From positions 1 to 64,000 of the forward strand of contig CAMAWT010000004.1 in the NCBI GenBank assembly GCA_945862065.1: a stretch of 64,000 nt of DNA, given 5' to 3'. Numbering within the stretch: the first letter of the stretch is position 1; every line of letters begins with the position of its first letter. Below the pieces are notes generated by a model. The model ran no database searches. It saw nothing but the letters and a program-made list of their open reading frames with translations, and was not told where the DNA came from. Both the position numbers and the translations under genes were made by a program. This DNA comes from Flavobacterium psychrophilum. GTDB lineage: Bacteria; Bacteroidota; Bacteroidia; Flavobacteriales; Flavobacteriaceae. This document shows positions 36,300 through 45,394 of this stretch, in pieces.

Positions 36300-37472
36300 T
36301 TAAAATGGATTTGACCATTTAGTATCGGTATAAACATTTGTTCCTGACAATGTTTTTAAAAATGCAATCACCGAATTGACCTCTGTTGTTGTCAAGTTTA
36401 ATTTTTGACCTACTCCGTTGGGCTTTAATCTTGGATCTAAATTAGTATTGTTAATTGCTTGCGTGGTTAAATCTCCATAGTGTCCAATAGCAGTTTGCAA
36501 CGAATTGATTGCTGCCGTGTGCATAAATGGACCGTTCAAACTTCCATCAACTTTTACTAAATCTCGCAAAGAAGGAGATCTAGTATTTGTAAAATCTGGC
36601 CCTCCAGTTAAAGATCCGCCAATTCCATTACTTCTTGAATTGGGGTCAATATCGAATTCTGGTGCTTTATGGCATCCATCACAACCTAATCCTCCAGATG
36701 TTCTATTACCAGTAGCATTAAAAACAGGTGGTGTTGTAAATAAATTTTTACCTGTATTTTCTTGCGCCGTAAAATTTGGAAAATCTACATTATTATTTGC
36801 AACTAAAGCTCTGCCTGTATCATATTTTGAATCGAATGATTGGATACTTCTAATAAATTGAGCCAGAGCTAATTGAATTTTGTTTTCAGTAATTTCTTCC
36901 GTTCCATATACAAATTTAAACAACTCCTTATAGTATCCAATTGCACTTAATTTGGTTATTAAAGTTGCAAAAGTAGCATCTCCATTTGTTCCACTGAATC
37001 CCATTTCTCCATGATCTTTAATAGGCATTGTGGTTTGTGTTTCTAAATTGGCAGCGCGTTCATCCCAAAAGAATTTTGTTTCTGCTGCAAATCTTGTATT
37101 GATTAATCGCATCGAATGTCTACTGGTGGTTCCATTTACTCCCACACTTGCAATTGCGCCATCTGAAAAACCTAAACTTTGTTGATGGCAATTGGAACAC
37201 GAAATGGTATTGTTTGAAGATAAATTTTTATCATAAAATAAAACTCTTCCTAATGTTGCCCCTTTATCTGTAATCGGATTTCCATTAATATTACTTTTGG
37301 TAATGTAAGCTGGAATGGTTTGATTGGCATAATTTGATAAATTTTCTAAATCTAATTTACTTCCAAATGTAGCAGTTACATTTGGATACGCAATATCTTC
37401 GTAAACTTCTTTAGTCCCACAGGAAATTAATGTAAGAATTAAGGCTGTTAAAATTCCGATTTTTTTTGACAT
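36300..37472 (-). CDS. Di-haem cytochrome-c peroxidase family lipoprotein
   Basis: This is a 390-aa MauG/CcpA-type protein with two c-haem sites, CSNCHQQSLGF (about 94-104) and CDGCHKAPEF (about 263-272). It has a lipoprotein signal (LISCG, Cys 18), so it is anchored in the envelope and faces the periplasm or surface. The inter-haem region keeps FFWDERAANLETQ. Members reduce hydrogen peroxide (CcpA) or carry out protein-derived radical chemistry (MauG, MbnH). It lies last in a four-gene operon, 16 bp after the YHYH gene. It is distinct in sequence from the first peroxidase (38908-39930), so the two probably have different partners. Confidence 0.9.
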   Translation of the reverse strand: MSKKIGILTALILTLISCGTKEVYEDIAYPNVTATFGSKLDLENLSNYANQTIPAYITKSNINGNPITDKGATLGRVLFYDKNLSSNNTISCSNCHQQSLGFSDGAIASVGVNGTTSRHSMRLINTRFAAETKFFWDERAANLETQTTMPIKDHGEMGFSGTNGDATFATLITKLSAIGYYKELFKFVYGTEEITENKIQLALAQFIRSIQSFDSKYDTGRALVANNNVDFPNFTAQENTGKNLFTTPPVFNATGNRTSGGLGCDGCHKAPEFDIDPNSRSNGIGGSLTGGPDFTNTRSPSLRDLVKVDGSLNGPFMHTAAINSLQTAIGHYGDLTTQAINNTNLDPRLKPNGVGQKLNLTTTEVNSVIAFLKTLSGTNVYTDTKWSNPF

Positions 37473-37488
37473 ATTGTTTTATTTAAAA

Positions 37489-38841
37489 TTATTTTTTGAT
37501 AATTACTTGATTTGATTTTGAATCTTTTCCAGAAACAAATTTGATGATATACGTTCCATCATATACATCTTGAACGTCAAAATAAGCAATAGATTGTCCA
37601 GCATTGATAGAAGTTGTTTTAATTAATTTGCCATTTATATCAATTAATTCTATTGAAATAACATTTTCTACAAGTCCATTTACTTGAATTGCAATAAGTT
37701 GTGCTGCTGGATTTGGGAAAATTTTGACGGAAGTATTGTCTAATGAAAATTCGTTATTTGCTAATGTGTAAGTGCTTGTTGTTTCTGTAACTGTTGTTAC
37801 TTTTGCGGCAGTTTTGTTGCCATAGTAAGTTGGACCTATAATATAAGGATAAGTTGAATTATGATTGGCGTCTACAGTACAAAAGTAAGCGTAGGTTCCA
37901 TTTGGATATTCAGGTGTAACGCAAAAACGACCATTATGAGAATCTAAATAGTCTGTTGTTGATTGAGAAACGAATTGATAATCTTCTTTAAATGAACCAA
38001 TTGGGTAGGTTGCATTGACTGCTGGTCCATCGGTAACATCTGTTCCGTCTGCATAATGAGTTCTTACTGTGATGTTTCTTTTTTGATACCCAGATTTCAT
38101 GCGTGTAATACCGCCCGTTCCATTTGTATTTAAGTAACCATAGGCTCCATATATTGGAAAACCATCGTAAGCAAAACCGATAAGTGGCGAATGTTGTGAA
38201 GTATTTATTGCATATAAACCATCGGCATCATATAGATTACAAATGGTAGAAATTACATTTAAATCCAAATCGAAAGCACTTGGATTTTGATGGTGATGAT
38301 AATTTGTTCCTGCAGGATGTCCTTTCGAACAATCAAATCCTAATTTTTCATATACAATGGCATCTCTAGTCCAAATACCATCACCAGAACCTCCAATAGG
38401 ACCACCGGCAAAAGCACCCGTAGATGATTTCCAAGAAACACCATCTCTATAATCAAACATAGCAACACCGTTGATAAAAACGCCAATATTTCCGCCTGAT
38501 GTTGCTGTAAATGTTCCAGAGGTGTTTGCAGCTGGGTTTAATGGAAATTTAAATATAGCGTTTTGATTTCCGGCATTGTTTGTATTGCCATCTCCAGTAA
38601 AAGGACCAACCGGATAAGCTGGAATTCCTGTAGCGTTTACATAAACCCAATTGGTTGAATATCTAACTTGTTGACAATTTACTAAAATATTGTTAGATTG
38701 AGCGGTTGAATTTCCAGAAGTATAGTATTTACCTGTAACTGTTGTGTTTTGAAGCCATTTTGTTATGGCTGGATTTGTCTGAGCATAACTTGTAATTGTC
38801 ATTGTAAATAAGGCAATTACGTTCAAAAATTGTTTTTTCAT
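37489..38841 (-). CDS. YHYH-domain protein with T9SS sorting domain
   Basis: This 450-aa secreted protein has a signal peptide (1-20, ending SYAQ). The YHYH domain shows FDCSKGHPAGTNYHHHQNP (about 169-187) and SPLIGFAYDGFPIYGAYGY. Its histidine cluster could bind metal. The C-terminal 75 residues (KIFPNPAAQLIAIQVNG to SNQVIIKK) form a type A T9SS sorting signal, so it is exported through the T9SS and probably attached to the surface or released. PorQ of that system is also in this window. The function of YHYH proteins is unknown. Its position between two di-haem peroxidases beside MbnP suggests a metal or redox role (inference). Confidence 0.88.
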   Translation of the reverse strand: MKKQFLNVIALFTMTITSYAQTNPAITKWLQNTTVTGKYYTSGNSTAQSNNILVNCQQVRYSTNWVYVNATGIPAYPVGPFTGDGNTNNAGNQNAIFKFPLNPAANTSGTFTATSGGNIGVFINGVAMFDYRDGVSWKSSTGAFAGGPIGGSGDGIWTRDAIVYEKLGFDCSKGHPAGTNYHHHQNPSAFDLDLNVISTICNLYDADGLYAINTSQHSPLIGFAYDGFPIYGAYGYLNTNGTGGITRMKSGYQKRNITVRTHYADGTDVTDGPAVNATYPIGSFKEDYQFVSQSTTDYLDSHNGRFCVTPEYPNGTYAYFCTVDANHNSTYPYIIGPTYYGNKTAAKVTTVTETTSTYTLANNEFSLDNTSVKIFPNPAAQLIAIQVNGLVENVISIELIDINGKLIKTTSINAGQSIAYFDVQDVYDGTYIIKFVSGKDSKSNQVIIKK

Positions 38842-38907
38842 TGTTTAATAGTGTTTAAAGGGATTATAGTTTTATGTAATTGAAATATTCATGTTATGTT
38901 CTAATTT

Positions 38908-39930
38908 TTACTTTGGATATCCAAATTTTTTATTGAATAAAAATTCCTTATCGGTCAATGTTTTTAAAAAACTAATAAGTTCAGTTAGCTGTTTATCAGA
39001 CAAATGTAAAGGTTTTTTTAATTCCTTGGAAATTGATTTCGAAATTTTTATACCATTATTATAATGTTTTATAACTTCCACTAAATTTGAAAACCTACCA
39101 TCGTGCATGTACGGAAACGAAAATTCAATATTACGTAAAGTTGGTACTTTAAAAAGCAAGGAATCTTTCGGATTTTGTGTTATTCTCATTCTTCCATAAT
39201 CATTTAATGTTACATCAACTTCAAGTCCATTATTTTTAAATTCATTCGATGTAAAAAGTGGTTCTTTATGGCAAGATGCACATTTATCTTTAAAAATTTC
39301 ATATCCCTTCATTTCCATTTCTGAAAACGTTGCATTTCCACTCATTACATTGTCATACTTTGATTTATAGGTTTTTAATTGAACCAAAAATTGAGCTATA
39401 GCTTTTAAGGTTAATTGACCTGTAATTGTATTTGTTCCAAAGGCATTATAAAATAATTTTTTGTAAACTACATCTTGATTTAATTTAGCTACTACCTTAT
39501 CAAATTTTTCATCCATTTCAACTTCACTTTCTATAGGGGCTAAGGCTTGCATATCCAAATGATTGACTGCGCCATCCCACATAAAATTTTTGTTCCAAGC
39601 TAAATTTTGCAAAGTCATTGAATTTCTTGTTCCTATTTTTCCTTCAATTCCATGACTTAATTCATGGTCTATATGTGTAAATCCGGTAGCTTGCAGATGA
39701 CAACTTGCGCATGAAATAGTTGCATCTCTTGATAAAATGGGATCATAAAATAATTTTCTACCCAATTGAAATTTTTCTTCTGTCAAGGGATTTTTTTTAA
39801 AATCATATACAGGTTTTGGCCATGCTTTTGGGTATTCAAATGCAACAGCATTCATTTTTTTAATTGAAAATGAAGCTGTTAAGATTAATATAATCAAACT
39901 TGAAAATGTATAAAGCTTATATTTTTTCAA
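38908..39930 (-). CDS. Di-haem peroxidase, MbnH-like candidate
   Basis: This 340-aa exported protein has an N-terminal signal or anchor helix (about 7-23) and two c-haem motifs, CASCHLQATGF (about 74-84) and CASCHKEPLF (about 217-226). The bridging region carries FMWDGAVNHLDMQ, with the Trp expected between the haems. The PYMHDGRF block is typical of MauG/CcpA proteins. Its ATG overlaps the end of the MbnP-like gene by 4 bp, implying translational coupling. In Methylosinus, MbnH is a MauG-like enzyme that converts a Trp of MbnP to kynurenine, creating a copper site (known). This gene is the natural counterpart (inference). Confidence 0.88.
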   Translation of the reverse strand: MKKYKLYTFSSLIILILTASFSIKKMNAVAFEYPKAWPKPVYDFKKNPLTEEKFQLGRKLFYDPILSRDATISCASCHLQATGFTHIDHELSHGIEGKIGTRNSMTLQNLAWNKNFMWDGAVNHLDMQALAPIESEVEMDEKFDKVVAKLNQDVVYKKLFYNAFGTNTITGQLTLKAIAQFLVQLKTYKSKYDNVMSGNATFSEMEMKGYEIFKDKCASCHKEPLFTSNEFKNNGLEVDVTLNDYGRMRITQNPKDSLLFKVPTLRNIEFSFPYMHDGRFSNLVEVIKHYNNGIKISKSISKELKKPLHLSDKQLTELISFLKTLTDKEFLFNKKFGYPK

Positions 39931-40616
39931 TTTGAGTAAAATATTTTAGTTACTAAATTTGCCATTAAAACAGCTTTTTCTCCGGGAATCATAATTGAAT
40001 TGTTATCTGATAATTTAATTTCTGAAAACAGTTTAGATACATCTACCTTAACTAATACTTCTTTTTTTCTAGGAAACACACTAATCTGTCGGATGGTTTC
40101 AAATGGTGATAAATAACCTCCAATATGAAATTGAAATTTATTTTTTGGCGTTAAACAATTTTTACTTTTCCCTTCCATTTTAAAATTAATATAGCCACTT
40201 TGCCATGCCCAATACATGCCTTTTGTTGGGTCTAAATCGCCTTCGAGTGCACCCGAAACATTTGTTAAACTATCAATTCCAACTGAAAAAGTTACTTTAT
40301 TAATTATTTTTCCTTTTCCTTCTTTGTTTAATTTTATTGCAATTGAATTTGATGTTTTCTCAATATCCAATAAATAAATTCCGTCATTTGAAAGTGTAGA
40401 TTCATCATCAAATTCTAAATTGAAATTAGATACATAAAATTTTAAACTACTTATTTCTAAAGTGTCATTTGATTTGGAAATAAACTTTTTTCCTAATTCT
40501 AATTTATCATTATTAAAAACAAAATCAAAATTTATTTTTAACGAGTCTTTTAAATTCTGAGATATACCCAGAATTGAGAATAAGAAAAGTATAAAAATAA
40601 AGGCGGTTCTAATCAT
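39927..40616 (-). CDS. MbnP-like periplasmic protein
   Basis: This 229-aa exported protein has a signal peptide (1-19, ending GISQ). The family hallmark is GMYWAWQSGYINFKMEG (residues 133-149), with Trp136, Trp138 and Tyr142, then FHIGGY (His164). The N-terminal strand pattern ISSLKFYVSNF also fits. MbnP proteins bind copper at a site that depends on a Trp-to-kynurenine change made by the partner di-haem enzyme. Here the partner gene overlaps by 4 bp. There is no methanobactin precursor or TonB receptor nearby, so the role is more likely general copper handling. It is the first gene of the operon. Confidence 0.85.
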   Translation of the reverse strand: MIRTAFIFILFLFSILGISQNLKDSLKINFDFVFNNDKLELGKKFISKSNDTLEISSLKFYVSNFNLEFDDESTLSNDGIYLLDIEKTSNSIAIKLNKEGKGKIINKVTFSVGIDSLTNVSGALEGDLDPTKGMYWAWQSGYINFKMEGKSKNCLTPKNKFQFHIGGYLSPFETIRQISVFPRKKEVLVKVDVSKLFSEIKLSDNNSIMIPGEKAVLMANLVTKIFYSN

Positions 40617-40737
40617 GTTTTGTTTCAGATGATTTTTAATATTTCTAATGCAAAATATTTTTTTATATTTTTTTTGACTAAATACTTTAAGAAAGGTTTA
40701 AAAATACTGTATTTTTTTTAAAATATTAAAATAATAG

Positions 40738-40745
40738 TATCTTTG
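40738..40745 (+). promoter_or_regulatory. fabG -7 promoter box
   Basis: TATCTTTG fits TAnnTTTG and lies 36 nt upstream of the ATG at 40782. It shows that an upstream in-frame TTG at 40743 cannot be the start, because that codon would lie inside the promoter. Confidence 0.6.
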
Positions 40746-40781
40746 GCGTTCATAAATGAAAGAAAAATTAAATCCAATCAT

Positions 40782-41528
40782 ATGAAATTATTAGAAGGAA
40801 AAGTAGCTATTGTTACAGGTGCAAGCCGAGGAATAGGTAGCGGAATTGCAAAGATTTTTGCACAACATGGTGCTAATGTGGCTTTTACCTACAGCTCATC
40901 TGTTGATTCAGCCATAGCTCTTGAAAATGAATTAAATGCTTTAGGGATAAAATCAAAAGGATATCAATCTAATGCAGCTAATTTTAATGAAGCTCAAAAA
41001 TTAGTTGATGATGTAATTGCTGAATTTGGCACCGTAGATATTTTAATTAACAATGCCGGAATAACTAAGGATAATTTGTTGATGCGAATGTCTGAAGAAG
41101 ATTTTGATAAAGTTATTGAAATCAATTTGAAATCTGTTTTCAACATGACCAAAGCCGTTCAAAGAGTAATGCTTAAAAACCGTGCTGGGTCTATTATTAA
41201 TATGAGTAGTGTGGTTGGCGTAAAAGGGAATGCCGGTCAAGCAAATTATGCAGCTTCAAAAGCGGGTATGATTGGTTTTACAAAATCGGTTGCGTTAGAA
41301 TTAGGTTCTAGAAATATTCGTTGTAATGCAATCGCACCCGGATTTATAGAAACTGAAATGACTGCCAAATTAAACGAAGATGTTGTGCAAGGTTGGAGAG
41401 ATTCTATTCCTTTGAGAAGAGGAGGTACTCCAGAAGATGTTGCAAATGCATGTTTGTATTTTGCATCCGATTTAAGTACTTATGTTTCAGGTCAAGTTTT
41501 GAACGTTGATGGCGGTATGCTAACATAA
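40782..41528 (+). CDS. fabG: 3-oxoacyl-ACP reductase
   Basis: FabG (248 aa) is an NADPH-dependent SDR that reduces 3-oxoacyl-ACP in fatty-acid synthesis. The cofactor motif TGASRGIGSGIA is at about 12-23, NNAGIT near 87, and the catalytic Ser-Tyr-Lys lies in MSSVVG...YAASKAG. The C-terminus, LNVDGGMLT, is typical. The start is the ATG at 40782 (MKLLEGKVAIVTG), the family-standard N-terminus. It is 15 bp upstream of a VWA-like membrane gene on the same strand. Confidence 0.95.
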   Translation: MKLLEGKVAIVTGASRGIGSGIAKIFAQHGANVAFTYSSSVDSAIALENELNALGIKSKGYQSNAANFNEAQKLVDDVIAEFGTVDILINNAGITKDNLLMRMSEEDFDKVIEINLKSVFNMTKAVQRVMLKNRAGSIINMSSVVGVKGNAGQANYAASKAGMIGFTKSVALELGSRNIRCNAIAPGFIETEMTAKLNEDVVQGWRDSIPLRRGGTPEDVANACLYFASDLSTYVSGQVLNVDGGMLT

Positions 41529-41543
41529 TAATTTACTTTTTTA

Positions 41544-43571
41544 ATGACTATATCCACACTTTTACTAGTTGTATTATCTTTTGTAATAGCTGTTGGGTTG
41601 TCCTATTTTTACTATTTATATAAAGCTAATGATACGTCTAAAACGACCTATTTATTAGCTTTTTTGCGTTTTATTTCTGTTTTTGGAATGTTAATTTTAT
41701 TGATAAATCCAATTATTTCTAGTTCAAAATACGAAATAGTGAAACCTCCCTTGGTTTTAGTTGTTGATAATTCAAAATCTATCAAAGAATTAAATGCTGA
41801 AAAGGATGCTTTAAAAGTTATTAAAAAAGTAAAATCCAATTCAGAGTTAAACGATAAATTTGATGTGCAAATCTTTAAATTTGATGATGAATTACAGTCG
41901 TCAGATTCATTGACTTTTTTAGGAACTAAATCAAAAATTGGCGAAGTCGGAAAATCGTTGCAATCAATTTTTAGAAATAAAAAATTTCCTACATTGTTAA
42001 TTTCAGATGGGAATCAAACATCTGGAGATGATTTTGTAACGTCATTTTCACCAGATAATAAAGTGTATCCAATTGTTTTAGGTGATACTACTCAATTTTT
42101 GGATTTAAAAATAAATCAGGTAAACGTAAATAAATATGCGTTTCATAAAAATAAATTCCCAGTAGAAGTTTTTCTTCAATGCAACGTAGGTAAATCTTTA
42201 AATGCAAATTTTTCAATATTTGATGGAACTAAAATAATTTCCAATCAAACATTGAACTTTTCGCCAAGTAAAACATCACAAACAATCACCGTTTTACTTC
42301 CAGCCGATAAAATTGGAGTTCAATTTTATACAGCATCCATAAATTCTAAAGAAAAAGAAAAAAACACCTATAACAATTCTAAAAAATTTGCGGTAGAAGT
42401 TATTGATCAACGAACTGAAATCGGACTTGTTTCTAGCATAAATCATCCAGATTTAGGGATGTTGAAACGAAGCATTGAATCTAATTCACAACGTAAAGTA
42501 ACTATAATTAATCCGTTATCTAACAAAGATATAACGAAATACAATGTTTTAATTTTATACCAACCAAATAGTAACTTTAAAAAAGTTTTTGAACAAAATA
42601 GAAAAGCAAAAATCAATACTTGGATTATAACAGGAACTGCTACAGATTTTAGTTTTTTGAATCAACAACAGGCATCATTTGAATTTAAAATGGCTTCACA
42701 AAAAGAAGATTTTTTAGCTGATTATGTTACTACATTTAATTTATTTTCAATTGAAAATATTGGTTTTGAGAAATTTCCACCTTTAGAAAATCCTTACGGA
42801 AAAATAGTTGCTAAAACAGAAGTATTTACAATATTAAACTCAAATATTCGATCCATAAATTCTACAAATCCGTTGCTTTCTTTTTATGAAAACGAAGGAA
42901 AAAGAGGTGCTTTTTTGTTTGGAAGTTCCATCTGGAAATGGCGTTCGAGCAGTTTTTTAGAAACAAAATCATTTGAAAAATTTGATCTTTTTATGGATAA
43001 AATCATTCAGTTTCTAAGTTCAAATGATCAAAAAAAGTCACTAATAGTTAATCATGAACGTTTTTATAATATCGGAGACAACATTGAAATTACAGCACAA
43101 TATTTTAATAAAAATTATGAGTTTGATGAAAATGCAAAACTTTCAATCAATGTATATAATTCTGAAAATAAAACTCGAAAAGTTTATGATTTATTAAAAT
43201 CAGCAAATAATTTTAAAGTAAATTTGGAGGGATTAAATGCTGGAAATTATACTTTTGAAGTGAAAGAAATTCAATCGAAAAAAACTTATTCAAGTTCGTT
43301 TAAAATTCTTGATTTTGATGTAGAAAAACAATTTTCGAATGCTGACTTAAATAAAATGAACCAATTAGCAACACAAACAAACGCAAAGGTTTATTTTCCA
43401 AACAAAATAGATGAATTAATTAATTCTTTACTCAAAAATCAAGAATATGTTTCGATTGAAAAAAACAATACTTCCAAAAAACCAGTTATTGATGTTTTTT
43501 GGTTACTCGTTTTATTATGCATTAGCCTTGGGGCAGAGTGGTTTATTAGAAAATATAGAGGTTTGTTATAA
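41544..43571 (+). CDS. Membrane protein with VWA-like domain
   Basis: This 675-aa protein has two N-terminal helices (about 3-25 and 37-56), then a von Willebrand A-like domain starting PPLVLVVDNSKSIKEL (DxSxS metal site, about 71-86) and TLLISDGNQTSG. A long beta-rich region (about 190-630) follows, and one C-terminal helix (about 648-667) ends in a basic tail. Such proteins occur in Bacteroidota beside BatA/BatB-like genes, but here the neighbour is fabG. It is probably a periplasm-exposed scaffold of the inner membrane; the function is unknown. The ATG lies 15 bp after fabG. Confidence 0.8.
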   Translation: MTISTLLLVVLSFVIAVGLSYFYYLYKANDTSKTTYLLAFLRFISVFGMLILLINPIISSSKYEIVKPPLVLVVDNSKSIKELNAEKDALKVIKKVKSNSELNDKFDVQIFKFDDELQSSDSLTFLGTKSKIGEVGKSLQSIFRNKKFPTLLISDGNQTSGDDFVTSFSPDNKVYPIVLGDTTQFLDLKINQVNVNKYAFHKNKFPVEVFLQCNVGKSLNANFSIFDGTKIISNQTLNFSPSKTSQTITVLLPADKIGVQFYTASINSKEKEKNTYNNSKKFAVEVIDQRTEIGLVSSINHPDLGMLKRSIESNSQRKVTIINPLSNKDITKYNVLILYQPNSNFKKVFEQNRKAKINTWIITGTATDFSFLNQQQASFEFKMASQKEDFLADYVTTFNLFSIENIGFEKFPPLENPYGKIVAKTEVFTILNSNIRSINSTNPLLSFYENEGKRGAFLFGSSIWKWRSSSFLETKSFEKFDLFMDKIIQFLSSNDQKKSLIVNHERFYNIGDNIEITAQYFNKNYEFDENAKLSINVYNSENKTRKVYDLLKSANNFKVNLEGLNAGNYTFEVKEIQSKKTYSSSFKILDFDVEKQFSNADLNKMNQLATQTNAKVYFPNKIDELINSLLKNQEYVSIEKNNTSKKPVIDVFWLLVLLCISLGAEWFIRKYRGLL

Positions 43572-43697
43572 ATCAGCTTTAAAAAGTAGAAATTGATACA
43601 TAAGACTAAAAAAAATTCGTATTTTTATTAAAATCAATATCTAAGTGTTGAATTGTTTTTGAAAACAGGTATTTTTGATGTATTAAATTAAATAGGT

Positions 43698-44816
43698 ATG
43701 GAAATTAAAAAATTGAAAGAACAATTGCAAGTTGAAGTAGATACTGCTTTTTTATATTCCAGTATTGCTTCAATTCAATCAGATGAAAATCTTCAAAAAG
43801 TTCTTAACGCACTTGCTGAAATTGAGAAAGGACATGCCAAGCATATGTTTGATGAAATTCAAAAAAAGGAATCAAATTTTTCAATGCCAAATCCTTCTAG
43901 CAGGGCAAAAATTCAGATGAAAATCGGAAAAATTTTCGGATATAGTTCAATCATTAGTAATTTATCAAATATAGAGAAACAGTTTGCTGTAAATAGCGTA
44001 AAAAATAAAATCGAAGCTGGCGAAAAATTAACTGGATTCGAACATAATCATTTAAAAATAATTGAAGCGGTCAATTCAAATTCGGCTTTAAATATTTCAG
44101 GTGGTTTTTTATCAAAATTTGAGAGCAGGCATAAATCGGTTGGAGGAAACGCATTGCGTGCAGCGGTTTTAGGTGCCAACGACGGATTGGTTTCTAATAT
44201 GAGTTTGGTGATGGGAGTTGCGGGTGCTGCGGTATCAAACGATACCATTTTATTGACAGGTTCTGCTGGTTTGTTAGCAGGTGCCATATCAATGGCGTTG
44301 GGCGAGTGGCTCTCTGTACAAAGTTCAAAAGAACTTTATGAAAATCAAATTGCTTTGGAAACGGCAGAATTAGAAGCTTCTCCAGAAGAGGAAAAAAAGG
44401 AGTTGGTTTTACTTTATCAAGCGAAAGGAATGTCAATTGAAGAAGCTAAAAGTTTGGCAGATAAAGCTTTTGTTAATAATGAAACGGCAATTGAAACCTT
44501 GATTACTGAAGAACTTGGAATTAACAAAGAAGAGCTTGAAGGATCAGCTTGGGAGGCTGCCATAACATCATTTGTGTTGTTTGCATTTGGAGCAATAATT
44601 CCGCTTTATCCTTTTATTTTCTTGTCGGGTTTTCAAGCAATATGTTTAAGTGTTGCAAGTAGTGTTGTTGGATTGTTTGGAATTGGAGCATCTATTACAC
44701 TTTTTACGGGCAAAAAAATATGGTTTTCAGGTTTGCGCCAAGTACTTTTCGGTTTAGCTGCGGCTGCAATAACTTATGGAATTGGTTCTTTAATAGGAGT
44801 TTCATTAGCAGGATAA
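43698..44816 (+). CDS. Ferritin-like/VIT1 fusion iron transporter (MbfA-like)
   Basis: This 372-aa two-part protein has an N-terminal rubrerythrin-like four-helix domain (about 1-140) with two ExxH motifs (EKGH at 43-46, and EHNH in the second half), which could bind di-iron. The C-terminal VIT1/CCC1 transporter domain (about 150-372) opens with RAAVLGANDGLVSNMSLVMG and has about five helices. The same fusion, MbfA of Bradyrhizobium and Agrobacterium, exports iron and protects against iron and peroxide stress (known). It lies 26 bp upstream of a DUF2231-like membrane gene. Confidence 0.9.
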   Translation: MEIKKLKEQLQVEVDTAFLYSSIASIQSDENLQKVLNALAEIEKGHAKHMFDEIQKKESNFSMPNPSSRAKIQMKIGKIFGYSSIISNLSNIEKQFAVNSVKNKIEAGEKLTGFEHNHLKIIEAVNSNSALNISGGFLSKFESRHKSVGGNALRAAVLGANDGLVSNMSLVMGVAGAAVSNDTILLTGSAGLLAGAISMALGEWLSVQSSKELYENQIALETAELEASPEEEKKELVLLYQAKGMSIEEAKSLADKAFVNNETAIETLITEELGINKEELEGSAWEAAITSFVLFAFGAIIPLYPFIFLSGFQAICLSVASSVVGLFGIGASITLFTGKKIWFSGLRQVLFGLAAAAITYGIGSLIGVSLAG

Positions 44817-44842
44817 AAATTTAAATAATAAATATAGAAATT

Positions 44843-45337
44843 ATGAATGACGCACATTTACACATGGTAGTAAACCATTTTCCAATTATTGGAGGAATTT
44901 TCGGATTAGGTATTTTGATTATAAGTCTAATTTTAAAAAATAAGTCGGTTCAAAATGTAGCTTATGGATTATTTATTGTGTGTGCCATTTTTGGTGCTAT
45001 CAGTATGTCAACCGGCGAAGGAGCTGAAGAAATTGTAGAAAACTTACCAAATGTAACACATCAAATTATTCACGAACACGAAGAAATGGCAGAAAAATTA
45101 GTTATTGTACTATATGTTCTTGGTGCGGTATCTTTGTTAGGTTTTTATTTGAATATTAAAAATCATCCAAAAGCTACAATTATTAGTTATATGATTGTTT
45201 TGATAAGTTTGGTTTCGATTTTTTTAGGAAAACAAACAGGTACTACTGGAGGTGAAATTAGACATACTGAAATTCGTTCAGAATCAAGTACGGAAGTTCA
45301 AATAATAAAAGGTCAAAAGGATTCGCACAAAGATTAG
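44843..45337 (+). CDS. DUF2231-like membrane protein
   Basis: This 164-aa protein has four predicted helices. The opening HLHMVVNHFPIIGGIFGLGI resembles DUF2231, and a second His-rich loop, THQIIHEHEEMAEK, lies between helices two and three. The histidine spacing would suit haem or metal binding in the membrane, but this is not established. The C-terminal tail (about 137-164) is polar and charged. It is probably co-transcribed with the ferritin/VIT1 gene (26-bp gap), which supports an iron-related job (inference). It is followed by a terminator. Confidence 0.72.
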   Translation: MNDAHLHMVVNHFPIIGGIFGLGILIISLILKNKSVQNVAYGLFIVCAIFGAISMSTGEGAEEIVENLPNVTHQIIHEHEEMAEKLVIVLYVLGAVSLLGFYLNIKNHPKATIISYMIVLISLVSIFLGKQTGTTGGEIRHTEIRSESSTEVQIIKGQKDSHKD

Positions 45338-45358
45338 AAAATTGTTATAATTTTACAT

Positions 45359-45394
45359 ACCTAAAACAATATTGATTGCTTTAGGTTTTTTTTT
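45359..45394 (+). terminator. Terminator or attenuator abutting the next start codon
   Basis: ACCTAAA / TTTAGGT pair around a 14-nt loop and are followed by nine T that end right at the ATG of 45395. It probably ends the iron-related transcript, but its place suggests it also controls the next gene. Confidence 0.7.

Noticed and set aside
36300..40616. Methanobactin biosynthesis
   Set aside because: No short precursor peptide with Cys pairs and no MbnB/MbnC homologue was seen; only the MbnP/MbnH-like part is present.
40743..40781. N-terminal extension of FabG from an upstream TTG
   Set aside because: The TTG lies inside a TATCTTTG promoter box, and the ATG at 40782 gives the standard FabG N-terminus.
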